Source of the DNA: Rhexocercosporidium sp. MPI-PUGE-AT-0058
Taxonomy: Eukaryota; Ascomycota; Leotiomycetes; Helotiales
DNA: 64,000 nt
Assembly: GCA_020746875.1 (NCBI GenBank)
Contig: JAGTJL010000019.1
Span: forward strand, 1,116,001-1,180,000
Direction of reading: 5' to 3'
The number at the start of each line of letters is the position of its first letter. Position 1 is the stretch's first letter. The notes below the pieces were generated by a model. It saw only the letters and a program-made list of their open reading frames with translations. It searched no databases and had not been told where the DNA came from. This document shows, one piece after another, positions 1 to 11,727 of this stretch. A program made the position numbers and the translations under genes.

Positions 1-881
1 TGGTGCAGTTTTGGTACTTTGGGTTGAATGGTGGAAGAGAGAAAGCTGTTGTTCCTCGTGGTGTCGAGGAAGTTCCTCCGCTTCTAAGAAGGCTAAGGAT
101 CGGGGCATGTTTCCTATTCGATGTTGGTCTCCGTTACACTTTGAAGGTGTGTGGGTACTACCATGTATTGGTAGCAGGTTGATAGCCCACTCGCTGGCTT
201 CTACTTTAAGACACTGCAAATAAAATCTTCAGGGTGTCAGAACCAATTAATTTGTACAAGGCACAATAATCCGAACTTTTGCGCCTTTGATTAATGACAC
301 AGATTTTACGTATTAAAGATAGAAAAAGTATAAAGCGGATTGGCTCATTAATTTGTATTAAGTGGAATCTTCTAGCATACGCCCAGATGCCGATGCCGAT
401 GCCAAGTCTTTGATACTTCGGGCATGTGCTAAAGTAAGAATGTTGGGGATAAGGCTATGGGCGGCCCGTCGGGAGTAGCTCCACCGCACTGGCGGAAGAT
501 GATTCCAGAACATTTATATAACAATGACAGAAATGGCTGTGATTGTTGTAGTGTGTGAAAGGAAATGGTGGTGACCGTGGTGACCGTGGTGTCAGAATGG
601 GACCAATTTTCTTTGACTTGATTCTTGCCATTCGGGAACTTTTGAGTTCATATATCGAAATCTGTCGCGGAAGAATCTCTTTGTCTTTTATTTTATCGTA
701 CACCATAACTTTTGGGTGTTCAATTTTAGTCCCAAGTGGGATCTCCGACGTCCACGCCAACAGGAAGCAAGTTTAGAAATCGTCCTCTGAACTCACTAGC
801 TCGACCTTGCATCGTACAAAAAGTCCAGGCACGAAGCTTCAACTCAGCCAGATTCCCACAAAAGCTTAAGTTTCCGTAGCC
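1..881. other. No supported gene
   Basis: Only short open frames lacking family resemblance or plausible splice partners are present. A small near-duplicate GTGACCGTGGTGACCGTGGT lies near 570. It may hold the 3' flank of a gene to the left and the 3' untranslated region of the minus-strand gene that ends at 882. Confidence 0.5.
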
Positions 882-1518
882 CTATCCTAGCAAAATATCC
901 ACATCACCCGAACTCTGGCCCTCTAGTCTCGCAATCTCTCTCTTCAACACATCCGCCTTGAAAGCTCGAAAAGCTTTCTCGATCCTCGCCTTCCTCTCCG
1001 GATCACTCGTGATACTCCTCTTAGCAGCATACGATCCAGTCAAAAGTCCCAATTCACCACCAAGGAACAGCCCACCGGCTGAGAACAGCATGTAGGCTGC
1101 GAAGTCACCAAGAGTTGTGGGTTTTAGCATTGGCGTAATATCGGGGATTGGCTCTATTTTCTCGTCAATATCGATTCGCATCTTGACTGGAATCAAACAA
1201 GGGGACTTTAATGAAACCACATTAAGGGAAGAACTGACCAGTTCGTCCGCCGGCAAACTGTACATGGGTAGGTTTCTCCATCGCTCTGAACGCCTTGAAA
1301 TACCTCGCTCGAGCACTCCTCACTCTGAAAGCCAACACAGCACCAAGACCCAGGCCGACGAGTGAGCCTACAGTAGTGAAAGTTCCGAATTTCTGGGCGG
1401 CACTGTTGAGTGCATCGCGATCCGATTGTTGGAGGTCATGCTTCATGTGATCTTCTGCTAGCTGGGCCAATTCCTTGCTTGCATTTTTGCGAGAGATGGC
1501 GAGCGATTCAAAAGACAT
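882..1518 (-). CDS. Conserved two-helix membrane protein, unknown function
   Basis: Two exons (1518-1239 and 1186-882) join over a 52-bp intron with donor GTCAGT and acceptor CCAG, giving 194 aa. The ATG at 1518 opens MSFESLAISRKNASKEL. Residues about 47-63 (GTFTTVGSLVGLGLGAVLAF) form one hydrophobic segment and a Gly-rich stretch around LFSAGGLFLGGELGLLTG a second. Between them lies a basic RVRSARARYF loop. The C-terminus is charged and probably helical. Two Gly-rich helices in a small basic protein suggest an organelle, possibly mitochondrial, membrane protein, but I recognise no named family. The gene model is firm because both exons close in frame; the function is unknown. Confidence 0.75.
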
Positions 1519-2526
1519 TTTGGGAGGTGTGTTTGGGTATGAAGTTGAGGAATTGAGGCTCGAGGTGAATTAAAATGATTGAAGATGGGATATGCTGGAC
1601 GATTGAAGATTTAGAAGAAGTTTTCAAGAGGGTGAAGTGGAATTCTCGGAGGGCTAGGATGAACATTTGATGATGACGTCGATGCCTATGGTCACGTGTA
1701 TCTACCGCCAAACAAGATATTTGATGGGTTTGTCACGGAGTTTTAGAATTAGTTTCGAGGTATTTTATTGTGAATCCAAATTGCCCTTTTTGTCGTCTAT
1801 AAAGGATTCCTGACAAGTGTTTATTATTGTTTTGGTTTTTGTTTTGGTGAAGCGAGGTATCGCAACCTGCGAAGTGGGCTACTATGACAGCCCAGGAACT
1901 TCATCGACAAAACCGCCATCCATCAGTATCCGCCTTGTTCTCTGCACCATATACTTTTGGCCGGAAAAATTCTTGGATTTACGATTGACATCTCGGTAAC
2001 AGAGATCCCAGCAGCAGCAACTTTTCAGTAATGAGAGCAGCGGCAGTTGTGAAGTGGGCAGCAAAGCTGCAGAAGGTTGACATGCACCTTAAACCTCACT
2101 GCACTGGACTGAACTGGAAATATAAAAAAGAGTATAGCCTCTAGCATTCTGTTCCTGGTCAGTAAAATCTTGATGCACATCAAGGTTGGCGACGAGAGTT
2201 CCCCATCAGTGAGCCAATTGTTAGCCACCACCTGACAAGCGAGCAGACCTAATCACTTGCAAACGGCCATATTAGAGTTGATGTGCTGCGATATTTATTT
2301 GACCCTCAAACACAAAGTGATTGAATTCTTGGCGATAAATCTTGAAAATGCTTGAGGCAACCCTTGGCATTGTCCAGTACGACCTGCCTAAACAAGCCAC
2401 AGCTGCGCCTCGTAAAGCCCTTCCAGCATCGCACCTCACTATCCAAAAGTCTACACCAACCTTCATCCCATCAATAACATCATCATCTCGTCCCAACAGT
2501 AAGTATCCTCGCATCTCGGCTACGCA
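1519..2526. other. Intergenic, divergent promoters
   Basis: This is the shared 5' region of two divergent genes. Frames present are short and unsupported. No repeat or RNA gene is apparent. Confidence 0.5.
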
Positions 2527-3297
2527 ATGACTTATCCTCTTCCCTTCGACACTTTCCACCCATTCCCTCGCCTACCAAAGGAACTCCGCATCGAAATTTG
2601 GAAGGTGCACCTTACTGCACTGGAGCCTAGACTCCTTCGAGTATGGAGCAACCCTCCCATAGAGGTCTTCGAACATAATGAGTGCCTTGATCCAGATCGC
2701 GAATCAAGATTCCTCAAGAGCGAATGCCATCCATCCTCGCCAAATCCAGTTCCAGCTCTCCTCCAAACCAGCCAAGAATCTCGTCACGAAGCTCTTCGTT
2801 ACTATACTCGCGCCTTCTCCTCGAGGATGTATCAACGGGCACTCAGGACTGATACTGGTACTGGTTCTCGTAGCGTGGACACAAGGTACGTATGGACGAA
2901 TTTCGCAATCGACACCATCAAGATCACTGCGAATCATCTTCCCAGGATTAGCGACGAAGACAGGAAGCGCATACAACACATGAGTATCGACGTATCCTGT
3001 CATATGTGCTGGGGGCTATCTCACGAACAAGACTTCAGGATGTTGGAAAATCTGAAGCACCTAGAAATACTCTGCTCAAGTCAGCTCTGGGTATGGGGTG
3101 ACACGGTTAAGGAGTTCACGGATGGTTTTCGAAAGTGGTTTGGCTCAGTTCCCTGGTATGTACCGCCAGATATCACGTTTGTTCAGACGGGCACGTGGTG
3201 GGAGATGGATATCCATAATTATGAAGCTGTTATGGCTTATGGGAGAGAACAATGGGCGAGGGCGCGTGCAGATAGGGAAGTTGAGGGAGGAAGCTGA
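2527..3297 (+). CDS. 2EXR domain protein
   Basis: Single exon, 256 aa, with an ATG at 2527. Residues 9-28 carry the 2EXR signature: an F-x-x-FPRLPKELRIEIWK block followed by a PRLLRV strand. A second typical block near residue 77 (ALLQTSQESRHEALRYYTR) is the usual LLxxCxESRxxAxxxY segment. The rest is a loosely conserved alpha/beta tail ending in a basic helix. 2EXR proteins are very abundant in filamentous ascomycetes and have no established biochemical role. A second member lies at 53905-54886, but the two are too different to be a recent duplicate. Confidence 0.88.
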   Translation: MTYPLPFDTFHPFPRLPKELRIEIWKVHLTALEPRLLRVWSNPPIEVFEHNECLDPDRESRFLKSECHPSSPNPVPALLQTSQESRHEALRYYTRAFSSRMYQRALRTDTGTGSRSVDTRYVWTNFAIDTIKITANHLPRISDEDRKRIQHMSIDVSCHMCWGLSHEQDFRMLENLKHLEILCSSQLWVWGDTVKEFTDGFRKWFGSVPWYVPPDITFVQTGTWWEMDIHNYEAVMAYGREQWARARADREVEGGS

Positions 3298-3731
3298 GGA
3301 CGGGCAGAGAGGATGGAGGGGTAGGGGATGCTCTAGGGGGAAACAAGCTAACAACAAGCACCAAATGAACTGATCATGGTAGGGTTGGATTTCGGAAGGC
3401 TGATTTGGACCACAGTATTTTGATTTTGAGACGTCTTGATAATCCGTTTTGGCATTTTTTTTTTCCAAAATGACCAACGTAGTGGCTTTTATTCCACCCC
3501 ACCTAATTTCCATACTTCTACTCGCTTTCAATGCAAAGGTAAATTTGTCAGTGCTTTTCCTACTTTTTCTTTTCATACAATCTCGTTCTTTCCATATCGT
3601 GCAGCCATGAAATCTGTGGTTTCCTGTCAACTTCCTTCTACAACGGCAATGTTCCAATAAAGACAAACCTACCTCTATACAGCTTTGTGCAACACGTCCA
3701 ACCAATTCCGTTCTCTCGTAGTGTGATATAT
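3298..3731. other. Convergent 3' region
   Basis: This region separates the converging ends of the 2EXR gene and the MFS gene. It holds T-rich runs near 3457 that could serve 3'-end formation. No gene is supported. Confidence 0.5.
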
Positions 3732-5522
3732 CTATGCGATGAGTCCTCTCACTTCTTCTTCAATGTTCTCGCCAAGCCGCATACTTCCTTCAGGAGGGAA
3801 GTACGCACAAAGCAAGACGAAGAATCCAACCAACGCCACAGCCTGCACAGTGTTAGAAGCAGAATTGATCATGCTTTCGATGTGGATGGTCCATCTTCAC
3901 TTACCGCATTACAAGTAAACACGAGATTGATCTTTCCTGCCTCTGCGAAAGCTGCGAAGACCAACCCAAACACAGACGCTAGAAGAATTCTGTCAGCTAA
4001 TTGCATGTATTTGAATCAAGGGGGGAGACTCTCTTACTCGTTGTCAGCCTCGCAACCATCTCCACAAGCGTGATGGCACTGAGCGCATCAGTTCGCTCAG
4101 ACGGCGAACACATCTGAATAATAGTCCCCTTCGCACTCGATCCTGTTCCGGATGCAAACGGTAACAAAATCGCTACCACATACAATTGCCATCCGTGTGT
4201 CACGAAAGTAGCACATCCCGTCAAAATGCAGTCTGCAAGTAGACTGAACCGACTGTACTGTAAATCAAAATCGAACGTCTCGTTCTCCTTCTCCAATCGC
4301 GGCTTCGCCATCGGCTCTTCATCATGGTCTCCGACTTCCCCAGCCAAGTCATTCGGTTCAGTCGGCAGCTCGTCGTCTTGCACAGAAGAAGTCTCGCAAT
4401 CTTTGACAACATGCTTCGGATTCGAGTACCTCGCTCTCCCAAACGAGATGATATGTGGGAATACAGACGTCAGGAATATTCCACGAATGAACGAGTTCAG
4501 GGATATCAGATATCCGTTCTCAGTCGTACTGAAACCATATACGTCGGTTGCGAACATCTGGAGTAACACGGGGATGAAACCCGTTGCGAGGACTCCGAGA
4601 AAGACGCCGATAGCTAGGAGAACTGTGCCATATTGTTTCTTGATCTGCCCGTTCTGTAACACCCATTTTTGGGGGGTGAAGATCTTGAGTGGGCCGAAGA
4701 ATTTGGAGAGTTTGGTTTTTGGCGCTCTGGAAGTAGTTTTGTTGGGTGGGATCCAAGGGAGAGCTACGACCACGTAGATAGACGAGAGGGTGAATAATGC
4801 GAGTGTGACTTGGAATGGAGCCAGGATTCCGAAGACATCGCTTATGACGCCGCCGAGGAGATATGCAAGTGCCGTGCCTAGAAATGAACAGCCTTGAAGT
4901 TTCCCAAGAGCTCCAGTCCGCTCGCTCGACTCCAGAATTTCAGCCACGTAGGAATTCAGAGCTAGGAGGTATCCAGCTGGTCCACCAATGATGCAAATTA
5001 TCTGCGATGCTTGGATGATCATGATCCCTTTAGCACCTCCTGTCATCACTCCAAGGTTCTGGATAGCGAGACGGACAGCAGGCCAGAAAACGGAATTCAG
5101 CAGAGCTGATCTGACTCCGAGTTTCTTGATTGCCCATCCTGTAACGAACAGATTTGCGACACCGAAGAATGTCGTTGAGGCGCCGAGTAAACTGTACGCT
5201 CGCGCAGTGCCGGCTTCAATAGCGTGGTTATCGCAACGATCGCCATGAGATGGCTCTGGATGATTCGTATAATATGCCTCGCATGTCATCAGACGAAAGA
5301 CATAAAGCAATCTATAATTGTGAGTGAGCACGTGTGGCCCACGAATTCTCTTGGACAAACGTACGGAACCTGGGTCACGCCAAAAGATAACGATACGACG
5401 AATCCACACAGCAAAGCTCGGTACAGCACAGATTTGCCATATTTGACTGGTTCTGGAGGCGTTTGTGGTATGAGAGGCGTTGTCTCATCTGCTTTTGCAG
5501 CATTGGCTTGTAGAACGGCCAT
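3732..5522 (-). CDS. MFS transporter
   Basis: Four exons (5522-5365, 5311-4038, 3978-3905, 3842-3732) with introns of 53, 59 and 62 bp all close in frame to give 538 aa. The start is the ATG of MAVLQANAAKADETT; the frame upstream has no ATG. Hydrophobic segments fit twelve helices, with a long acidic cytoplasmic loop (residues about 330-385, rich in E, D and P) between the two halves. The loop after the first helix contains CEAYY and NHP, a pattern seen in fungal MFS proteins annotated as tetracycline-resistance or DHA-like carriers. The second half begins at a helix reading LLADCILTGCATF. Such carriers are plasma-membrane H+-coupled exporters or importers. The substrate cannot be read from sequence, and no enzyme cluster adjoins it. 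Confidence 0.85.
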
Positions 5523-6443
5523 ATTAGCTGTCACGAGAAGATAAAACACTTGAAAAAGTTTTGAGGTGGTGATGCTTTAGTTCTTTTTGTTATCGGCGAG
5601 GAATTCTAGAGTGGGGTTACGGACTGGAGGGGCAAATCCGGGCTCAACGGGTTGGGTGTGCCGAATGCTGAATGGCGGCCAATCAGTGCCCGCTAGTTGG
5701 TAATTTACCCACTTTTGTATATGTAAACAAATACTTGGACAGGTTTCCGCGATCTGCTCTCTCAAGTCAAGTTCCATGTTTTAAGCTTGTAAGAGTTCCT
5801 CCAATTAATACTCTCGGCCGAAGGTATTATTTTGTGCCTTACTCGGCATGATGTTGACACACGCTGGGCGTCAAGATGCGGAACAGTGGCGATACGCCCG
5901 ACATCAAACAGGTACCTGCGGAATTCTTCAAGCTGCACTTGGACCCTTTACGATACGGCGCGTGATTCGATATCTTGAGAGACGTATAATGTTTTTGACT
6001 GGCATCTGTGTCATCAACTGGTATTTTTGGGATCTGTCGTACTTGATAGACAGCAAAACAACGAGTTTCGGTCTCCCACCAGTGAACCTCAACAGATGCG
6101 AACATTTTCGATTAATCAAGACTATATCAACAAACGATATTGAGAACACTACAAGATGTCTGTTTTATTTTCCAACGCAGGAGTTCGAGTAGAATTGGTA
6201 AGCCTTGGTTGTTGTCAAGTGTTCTTAGATTGTCAAGCTGGGCCAGATTTGAGATTAAGTGAATCGTACTCAATATACCCACCCCTAGGACTGCAATTGT
6301 TAGAGACCTGATGCGAATTGGGCTCGTGTTTATCTTTTTATCTTATGAAAGAACTGATAGTGCAATATATACAAGACTCTTCATTACCCATACATACAAT
6401 TCCTCAACAATGCCAAGTTCACATTCACCCCTAAACAGCTAAC
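5523..6443. other. Intergenic
   Basis: Between two minus-strand genes. Open frames are short and show no codon structure. Nothing further is seen. Confidence 0.5.
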
Positions 6444-7215
6444 TCAAGCAGTGACATTCAAAAGCGGCCAGTTAATGCCTTTATCGGCAGCTCCCGTATT
6501 GCCTAATCCAGCACAGGTATACAACCCAACAGGATTATTTGCCGTAGCTCGCAAGTATTGCAGGTCAAGACATTCCTCTACGCGCTACATCAATACGCAT
6601 TCCGTTCTTTCATATTAAAATGAAGATAAGGATAAACTTACGGGACTTTGGCGAAGGCTCCAACGCGATCCGTCCGTCTGTCATGACGACCCATCTTTGT
6701 CCTATCGCGGTGTCGGAACAAGTTTGTAGCGAGACAGCTCCCATGTCTTTCCAGTTTGCTGTCGAGGGTCAGTCTGGTGATGCAATTCGGATTCCATAGT
6801 TCATCTCAGCTCACCTTGAGCTCCTCCATCCATGCAGAAAGTTGTGTCTGCCAGTTGAATCTTGCCAGTCACGTTTCCATCTTTCACATACCACTGCTGC
6901 TCTGGTTTATTGTTGAGAATTTGCCTATGTCGTCGAAAAACATCAGTACCTAAATTCTTCAAAATTCATTGCTGCCTTCTTTAACATCTTAACAGAAACT
7001 GCCCGAGGTCGTTCGATGGGAGACAAGGGAGAGTGCTGTACATACACAACAAGCGTCGTCCCGATCTTCACAGGCGTCTTTGGGACAATCACAAATTTCT
7101 TATCTTGCAGAGATGTGAGGTAGACCTTACGATATCCAACTGGTAGGGTCGTATTGACTTGAGCGAAACCGGTCACTACGAGAGCGAGGACAAATAATGA
7201 CGACGCCAACATCAT
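6444..7215 (-). CDS. Secreted ricin-B-type (beta-trefoil) lectin-like protein
   Basis: Four exons (7215-7046, 6924-6815, 6758-6642, 6577-6444) join over introns of 121, 56 and 64 bp to give 176 aa. The ATG at 7215 opens a signal peptide (MMLASSLFVLALVVTGFA). The mature part has the repeated QxW pattern of beta-trefoil lectins: EQQWYV near residue 66 and GQRWVV near residue 111. Cys pairs occur in TTFCMDGG, LQTCSD, QECLDL and LYTCAG. The fold binds sugars such as galactose; here there is no catalytic chain, so it is a lectin only. It is likely an extracellular carbohydrate-binding protein. A TATA-like element (CATATAAG, minus strand) lies about 95 bp upstream of the ATG. The first intron is longer than the rest but ends well. 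Confidence 0.83.
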
Positions 7216-7910
7216 ACCAGCGAACAAAGTGTCACAATTGAATATGGCTTCTTGGTATCGAGTTCAAAAACCAACTTGAAATCCACAGTGCAAAAACCGG
7301 GAAATGAGCTTATATGCGGAGAAATTCCTCGGATGGAAAGTGAACTGGGAGGTGCTGTATACTTTTCTTGGCTAATTCCTACGTTAGGCACGAGGGTAAA
7401 TTCCATCTCTACAACTAAGTAACATGGAAATCCCCCTTCCCCGCGCGACCACTATAAACGGAATGCGTGTTCTTTGGAACGGGACTGGATGTTGGTTAGA
7501 GGTATTTAATCGGATCAATATGCTCTTCTGTGCTGGCTTAGGGTTTCTCTTTTTCATTTGCTGTAGATTAGTGAGGATATGTAGCCTGTTTGGGTGGTAA
7601 GGGGTTAAGCGAGGTCGGGTGATGGTGAAGCTTTCGGCAGATGTTGAGTGCCGGGTGGACGATAGTGTACGGACGCGAGGAGATAAGAATAGATTATAGT
7701 CGGCTGTATTAATAGTTGTTGATCTTCAAGGTGTTATCGTTTAGACTTTAGTATTGGAAAGACGAAAACACCCATTCTCAGTCGCTGTCAAGATTGTTTG
7801 CCTTTATTCATACATTCCTGTGGCCTCAGGCTAGCTCTAATTTTACCAGAGCTCCATTATACGGTCTTATTCTCCCTTGTCTACCTGGTCATAGAAGGCG
7901 ACCGATGAGC
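7216..7910. other. Intergenic, promoter of the lectin gene
   Basis: The lectin promoter lies at the left end. The remainder shows no gene. Confidence 0.45.
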
Positions 7911-8505
7911 TCACTTGAGCTTCCTCAAATCAATATCCATCGCATTCGAATCACGTGCATACCTAGTGCTCCAGTCGTACTGGTCAGAGTGAAGTGCTGA
8001 GGTCCATATTAGCTCGAGTCAACATCACCAAGACAAATTTGTCTTACCAATTGCCAGTATCTCATAAGAATCCGCATTGTTTCTAGCTACTGCGGGATTA
8101 TCCCTCCCGAGATTATAAACGCCTGCCCAACCATACGCAGTTTCTCCGACTGAAAGACTGTTAGCTTGCATACAGTATGCATTATTAATAGTTGCAATCG
8201 TTGCAATATCCAAGCTAGTCTATGAACTTACTTAGATCATTTGGTTTCCTATAGAACGGGGCCGCCCAATCCATAATCTCATGCAACAGGAGAGGCCCAG
8301 ACAGCCTGAATATATCCTCAAGGTGAGCAGGCCGGCTTCCTTGGTCTGCAGCAGTCGGCGGTCTTGCAGACGTCAAATCAGACGGCAAATGATGCAAAGG
8401 GAACTTGAAGTCTCTCTCTCTCCAGAAACTCGCACAAGCCATCATCGCCTCCCAAGAAGCCCTCAAGGCTCCCCCTACCCCTCCAACACAAGCCGCCGTA
8501 CCGAT
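7911..8505 (-). pseudogene. M35-like (deuterolysin-type) metallopeptidase fragment
   Basis: Three joined segments (about 8505-8232, 8149-8048, 7996-7911) with 82- and 51-bp introns encode the C-terminal half of an M35-like secreted protein. Visible landmarks, in order: a CASFW block (the family's ICPxFF region), LLLHEIMDW, GETAYGWAGVYNL, and NNADSYEILAIA, the family's conserved NADSY segment. The zinc motif would be HExxH; here the second His is Asp (HEIMD), so peptidase activity is doubtful even if it is expressed. No N-terminal half, signal peptide or ATG can be found: upstream sequence belongs to a coding-like gene on the other strand. I read it as a truncated remnant. An intact gene with undetected far-upstream exons is less likely. 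Confidence 0.6.
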
Positions 8506-9008
8506 TCAGTCCCCGAAATGCACATCCGTAGCCCTAGGCGCTTATCCCAGGAAATTGGCTACTGCAACGGGAGATGTTACTGTCACTGAGCTTTTGGTGA
8601 GGCTCCGTCATCAGGTTTGTGCGGGGCCTTGTGCGGCTCTTGAGGGGTTGTGGATAGGTATGTGGGGATTGCGGCGGATGAGGGGAGTAGTTACTGTGAG
8701 ATCTCGGTGGGGATCTCGAAGGATGTGGAGGTTTATATGTATCGAGGGTCACCGGCTGTTGGGGTGGAGTGGCAGGATTGTTGGTATGTTGTTACCCTTT
8801 CGCATCCAAATTTATGATTCATGCATATGACTGACATGCGGTTCAGGGACAGCACGATGAATATCATTAATAACTGCGTCAAAGGTGACGATAACGTCGG
8901 GTGTTGGAACGGGTAAGTCTTCGTCAACTTTTGATATCAGAGCGAGTTTTTGCAGACAGATACTATTGTAGTGATCATGTTTACCAATTCTACCAAGCTG
9001 GCCTTTGA
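8405..9008 (+). pseudogene. Decayed small secreted protein gene
   Basis: Coding-like segments 8405-8783, 8847-8912 and 8972-9008 join over introns of 63 and 59 bp. The downstream part reads SYCEISVGISKDVEVYMYR, EWQDCWDSTMNIINNCV and WNGDHVYQFYQAG, a C-terminal layout I associate with fungal small secreted Cys proteins. Three lesions are visible. The expected start is TTG, followed by a signal-peptide-like stretch KSLSLQKLAQAIIASQEAL broken by charged residues. The frame shifts by one base near 8645-8655 with no room for an intron. A TGA follows QAGL, where the frame would go on as P-L. The family function is unknown. A sequencing error could explain one lesion but hardly all three. Confidence 0.6.
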
Positions 9009-10845
9009 CCCCTGAATAATCCGGGAGCTAAGCGAACGACCCCCATAACAATCTGGTCAACAGATCCAAGTCCAGAAACGAGCGGGCTTGAATGTTATAA
9101 GGACTGCAGTGGATTTGTGCCGAATGAGCAGTGGTGTTTGGCGAATTGTCCTTGCTTCGCCAATGTGCCTCATGTTTGTTGATGGGCTGTTGAGGTAGAA
9201 GTTTAGATCTCTCGTTTGTCTGAGCGAAGATTTTTTGGTATTTATTCATCTGTTTGTATCATAAGAGCATAGTGGCTTCTATAGTTTTGAAAGTGATCGC
9301 TTGTATAAGTTGGAAAGCCCTGCTTTTGTCAACCTGAGAGCCGAAGCGACCCGTGTGCTTCCAATTCCTCTAATACATGATTGGCAACATGACATTGGAC
9401 CGATAGTAAATTAACCCATGATAGCGACCTGCCTTCTGCGATAGACTTTCGACCTAAGGGTGTTCAGCAAAAGTAAGATAAAAGTTCGTCCTACTCATCA
9501 TAGTTTAATTATTCAATAATAGCAAGCATCCCGGTCCCCTTTCTTCTCCAAAGGATGGGGCCGCCAACTGATGCTCCACATTCTCTCTCCTCCATGCTAC
9601 GCCCTTAGTTCCTCTCTTCAAATGAAATTTCATTCTTCAGTCATATAATATAGGTCTCGGGATGCTACTTCAAGATGACTTAAGTTAATTTCTCTAGCCA
9701 GGCGAACTGCCAGAACGATATATAGAGGTATTCTTCCCAGGCTGGAATCAAGGAATCGATATTCATTTCACCTTATCTGGCCTTTTTTGATGGGGAACAC
9801 TTGCACCATTTCACTTTCAAATCAAATAAATCAAGGTGATACGGGGTAGGAAGTATTTGGTCTCGCTAGTAGAAGCGGTGACTGAGCGTAGACGTACATC
9901 ATATACTCATCCTTCATTATTATAGAACTCTTCGATTAAGTTTCACTATGTATCTAGCTAGCTAGATAAAGTCCACAGTAGCTCTGTATTGGTCAAGATT
10001 AAGTTACTACTAAGGAGAAAATTCACGGGAAAGAAATCTTATTGTTATACTGTAATATCTATATCTCCAGATTCTGCTGTCCTTAGTCTTATGACTGGGT
10101 TTCTCCCTAGGGAGTCAGGACCTCAAGCATCTGTCTCTCTTTTCTTTGTGTTCATGATGTCTACTCCGCTACCCACCTATTACTCCTGACTTTCAACCGC
10201 GACCGTCCCTGTTTAACAACTAATGAAAACCACAACTACCTTTCTATGAAAATCGACGTACTCGTAATTGACAATGATTCAAACTTCCTATTTCCTTCGG
10301 ATCGCGAGTGCGGAATGGGAATTCGAAGTCGAAATATAGCATCGCCTAATTACTGAGCAATTGTGAAGCACAGTTCGGTCATTCGGTCGGTCCATTGGTT
10401 GGGGTATATCCCCAAGCATTCACCACCAGATCAATGTATGCCTGGGTTCATGTTCACCGATTGGCTGTAGAAGGTTGGATGCGGAGGAAGATGTTGTTTT
10501 ATACATTGGATTGGATTGGGTTGGGTTGGCTGGGGATGGGGTAAACAAGGAGCGAGACAGAGGTGGGAACGTGGTTAGGAAGATATGGGAAGATTGTTGA
10601 TGAAATGAGTCTGTGGCATACCATAAGGATGAAAAAGCGGACGAGTAGCTGAGGGTTGGGAGTTGAAATGCTTGAAAGTAGTCGTATATAGCGGGAAATC
10701 TCTATAAATTCTATACTCTGTACTGCAGCATCCCTTATAATCTATCAAATGGTATATACCTCCCATGCAATCCATGCACCTAAACGCCTTTCCTACCACG
10801 CCACTCGCTATGCAACTCCCTCCCAAAGCCCCTCCAAAGTGTCAC
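9009..10845. other. Intergenic, no gene seen
   Basis: A 1.8-kb AT-rich stretch with only short frames. A run of TTGG/TTGGG-like units lies near 10505-10540; it is too short and irregular to be telomeric. Confidence 0.5.
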
Positions 10846-11727
10846 CTACTCCAACCCCATCTCCTCATCCTCACTCCCCTCCCCATCCCCGCCCAGCTCA
10901 TCCCTCTCCCGTCTTGCAACCTCCCTACTGGCACCCAGCTTCCTCAATCCATCCATCACACCCACAATAAAGCCCCTCCCCTCTGCAACCTCCATCGCCC
11001 CAACACCCCTTAGACTCGTAACCCCACCACCCTCCAAATCCCCAATACTAGCCCTCATCTTCGCCATCCTTACCTCCCTCAAATCCCTCAACAGTGTCCG
11101 CACACGTCCCGGGTCAGGAATATCATCCGAGCATGCTTCTAACAAGATCTCGCCTAGTTCTAGCCAGTGGTAGGGGAGGTAATCTGGTGGTGCGTCGGCG
11201 GTTGAGGAGGGGAGGAAGGGCGGGGAGAGGCTGTCTGTTGGCGAGGGACTGGTGGAGAGGGCGTATGGGTGTGGTGGCGGCGGGGAAAATGTTTGTGGCG
11301 AGGTTTCGGTCTCGTGCTTGAGTATTCGGTCGAGGGAAGAGGGGAGGAGCCAAGGTGGGGGGAGGATGTTGGCTCGTCTTTGGCGCTTGAGGAGGAGGGC
11401 TAGCCAGAGGGGGATTGAGGCTCTGTGGGGTGGACGAAGGGTTGGTGTTGGGCCCTGGAGGACAGAATCAGCATCAGTATCAAGAGCGAAGGTAAAAATA
11501 GAAGCGGAACTGGAATTGTTGAGGAGGTGGAATGGTGCTATGTTGTGCGAGAATAGGCAATTGAGAGGGCGCGAGAAGAGTGCATGGAGGGGTTGGCGGG
11601 GTAAGAAACTCACGGCGAGGAGATTCAAACTCTCGAGCCGCTGTCGGGGTACCACGGTGATCATCTCCATCTCACAGAGAAATGCCACCTCTGCTGGTGT
11701 GAGGCCAGGCTGCAGTGGTAACGCCAT
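10846..11727 (-). CDS. psf2: DNA replication complex GINS subunit Psf2
   Basis: Two exons (11727-11614 and 11454-10846) join over a 159-bp intron with GTGAGT donor to give 240 aa, the usual Psf2 length. The start codon has a strong context (ACCATGG). The N-terminus [20 protein letters not shown] and the following [13 protein letters not shown] block are diagnostic. The junction yields [15 protein letters not shown], then [16 protein letters not shown] and the WL...[20 protein letters not shown] region. Psf2 joins Sld5, Psf1 and Psf3 in GINS, which with Cdc45 activates the Mcm2-7 helicase at replication forks. The C-terminal tail is acidic ([14 protein letters not shown]). The intron is a multiple of three and carries no stop, so an unspliced message would stay open. 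The coding strand is unusually C-rich. Confidence 0.95.
   Translation of the reverse strand: MALPLQPGLTPAEVAFLCEMEMITVVPRQRLESLNLLAVSFLPRQPLHALFSRPLNCLFSHNIAPFHLLNNSSSASIFTFALDTDADSVLQGPTPTLRPPHRASIPLWLALLLKRQRRANILPPPWLLPSSLDRILKHETETSPQTFSPPPPHPYALSTSPSPTDSLSPPFLPSSTADAPPDYLPYHWLELGEILLEACSDDIPDPGRVRTLLRDLREVRMAKMRASIGDLEGGGVTSLRGVGAMEVAEGRGFIVGVMDGLRKLGASREVARRERDELGGDGEGSEDEEMGLE

Noticed and set aside
10500..10545. TTGG/TTGGG run as a possible telomere-like repeat
   Set aside because: Short and irregular; fungal telomeres are TTAGGG arrays.
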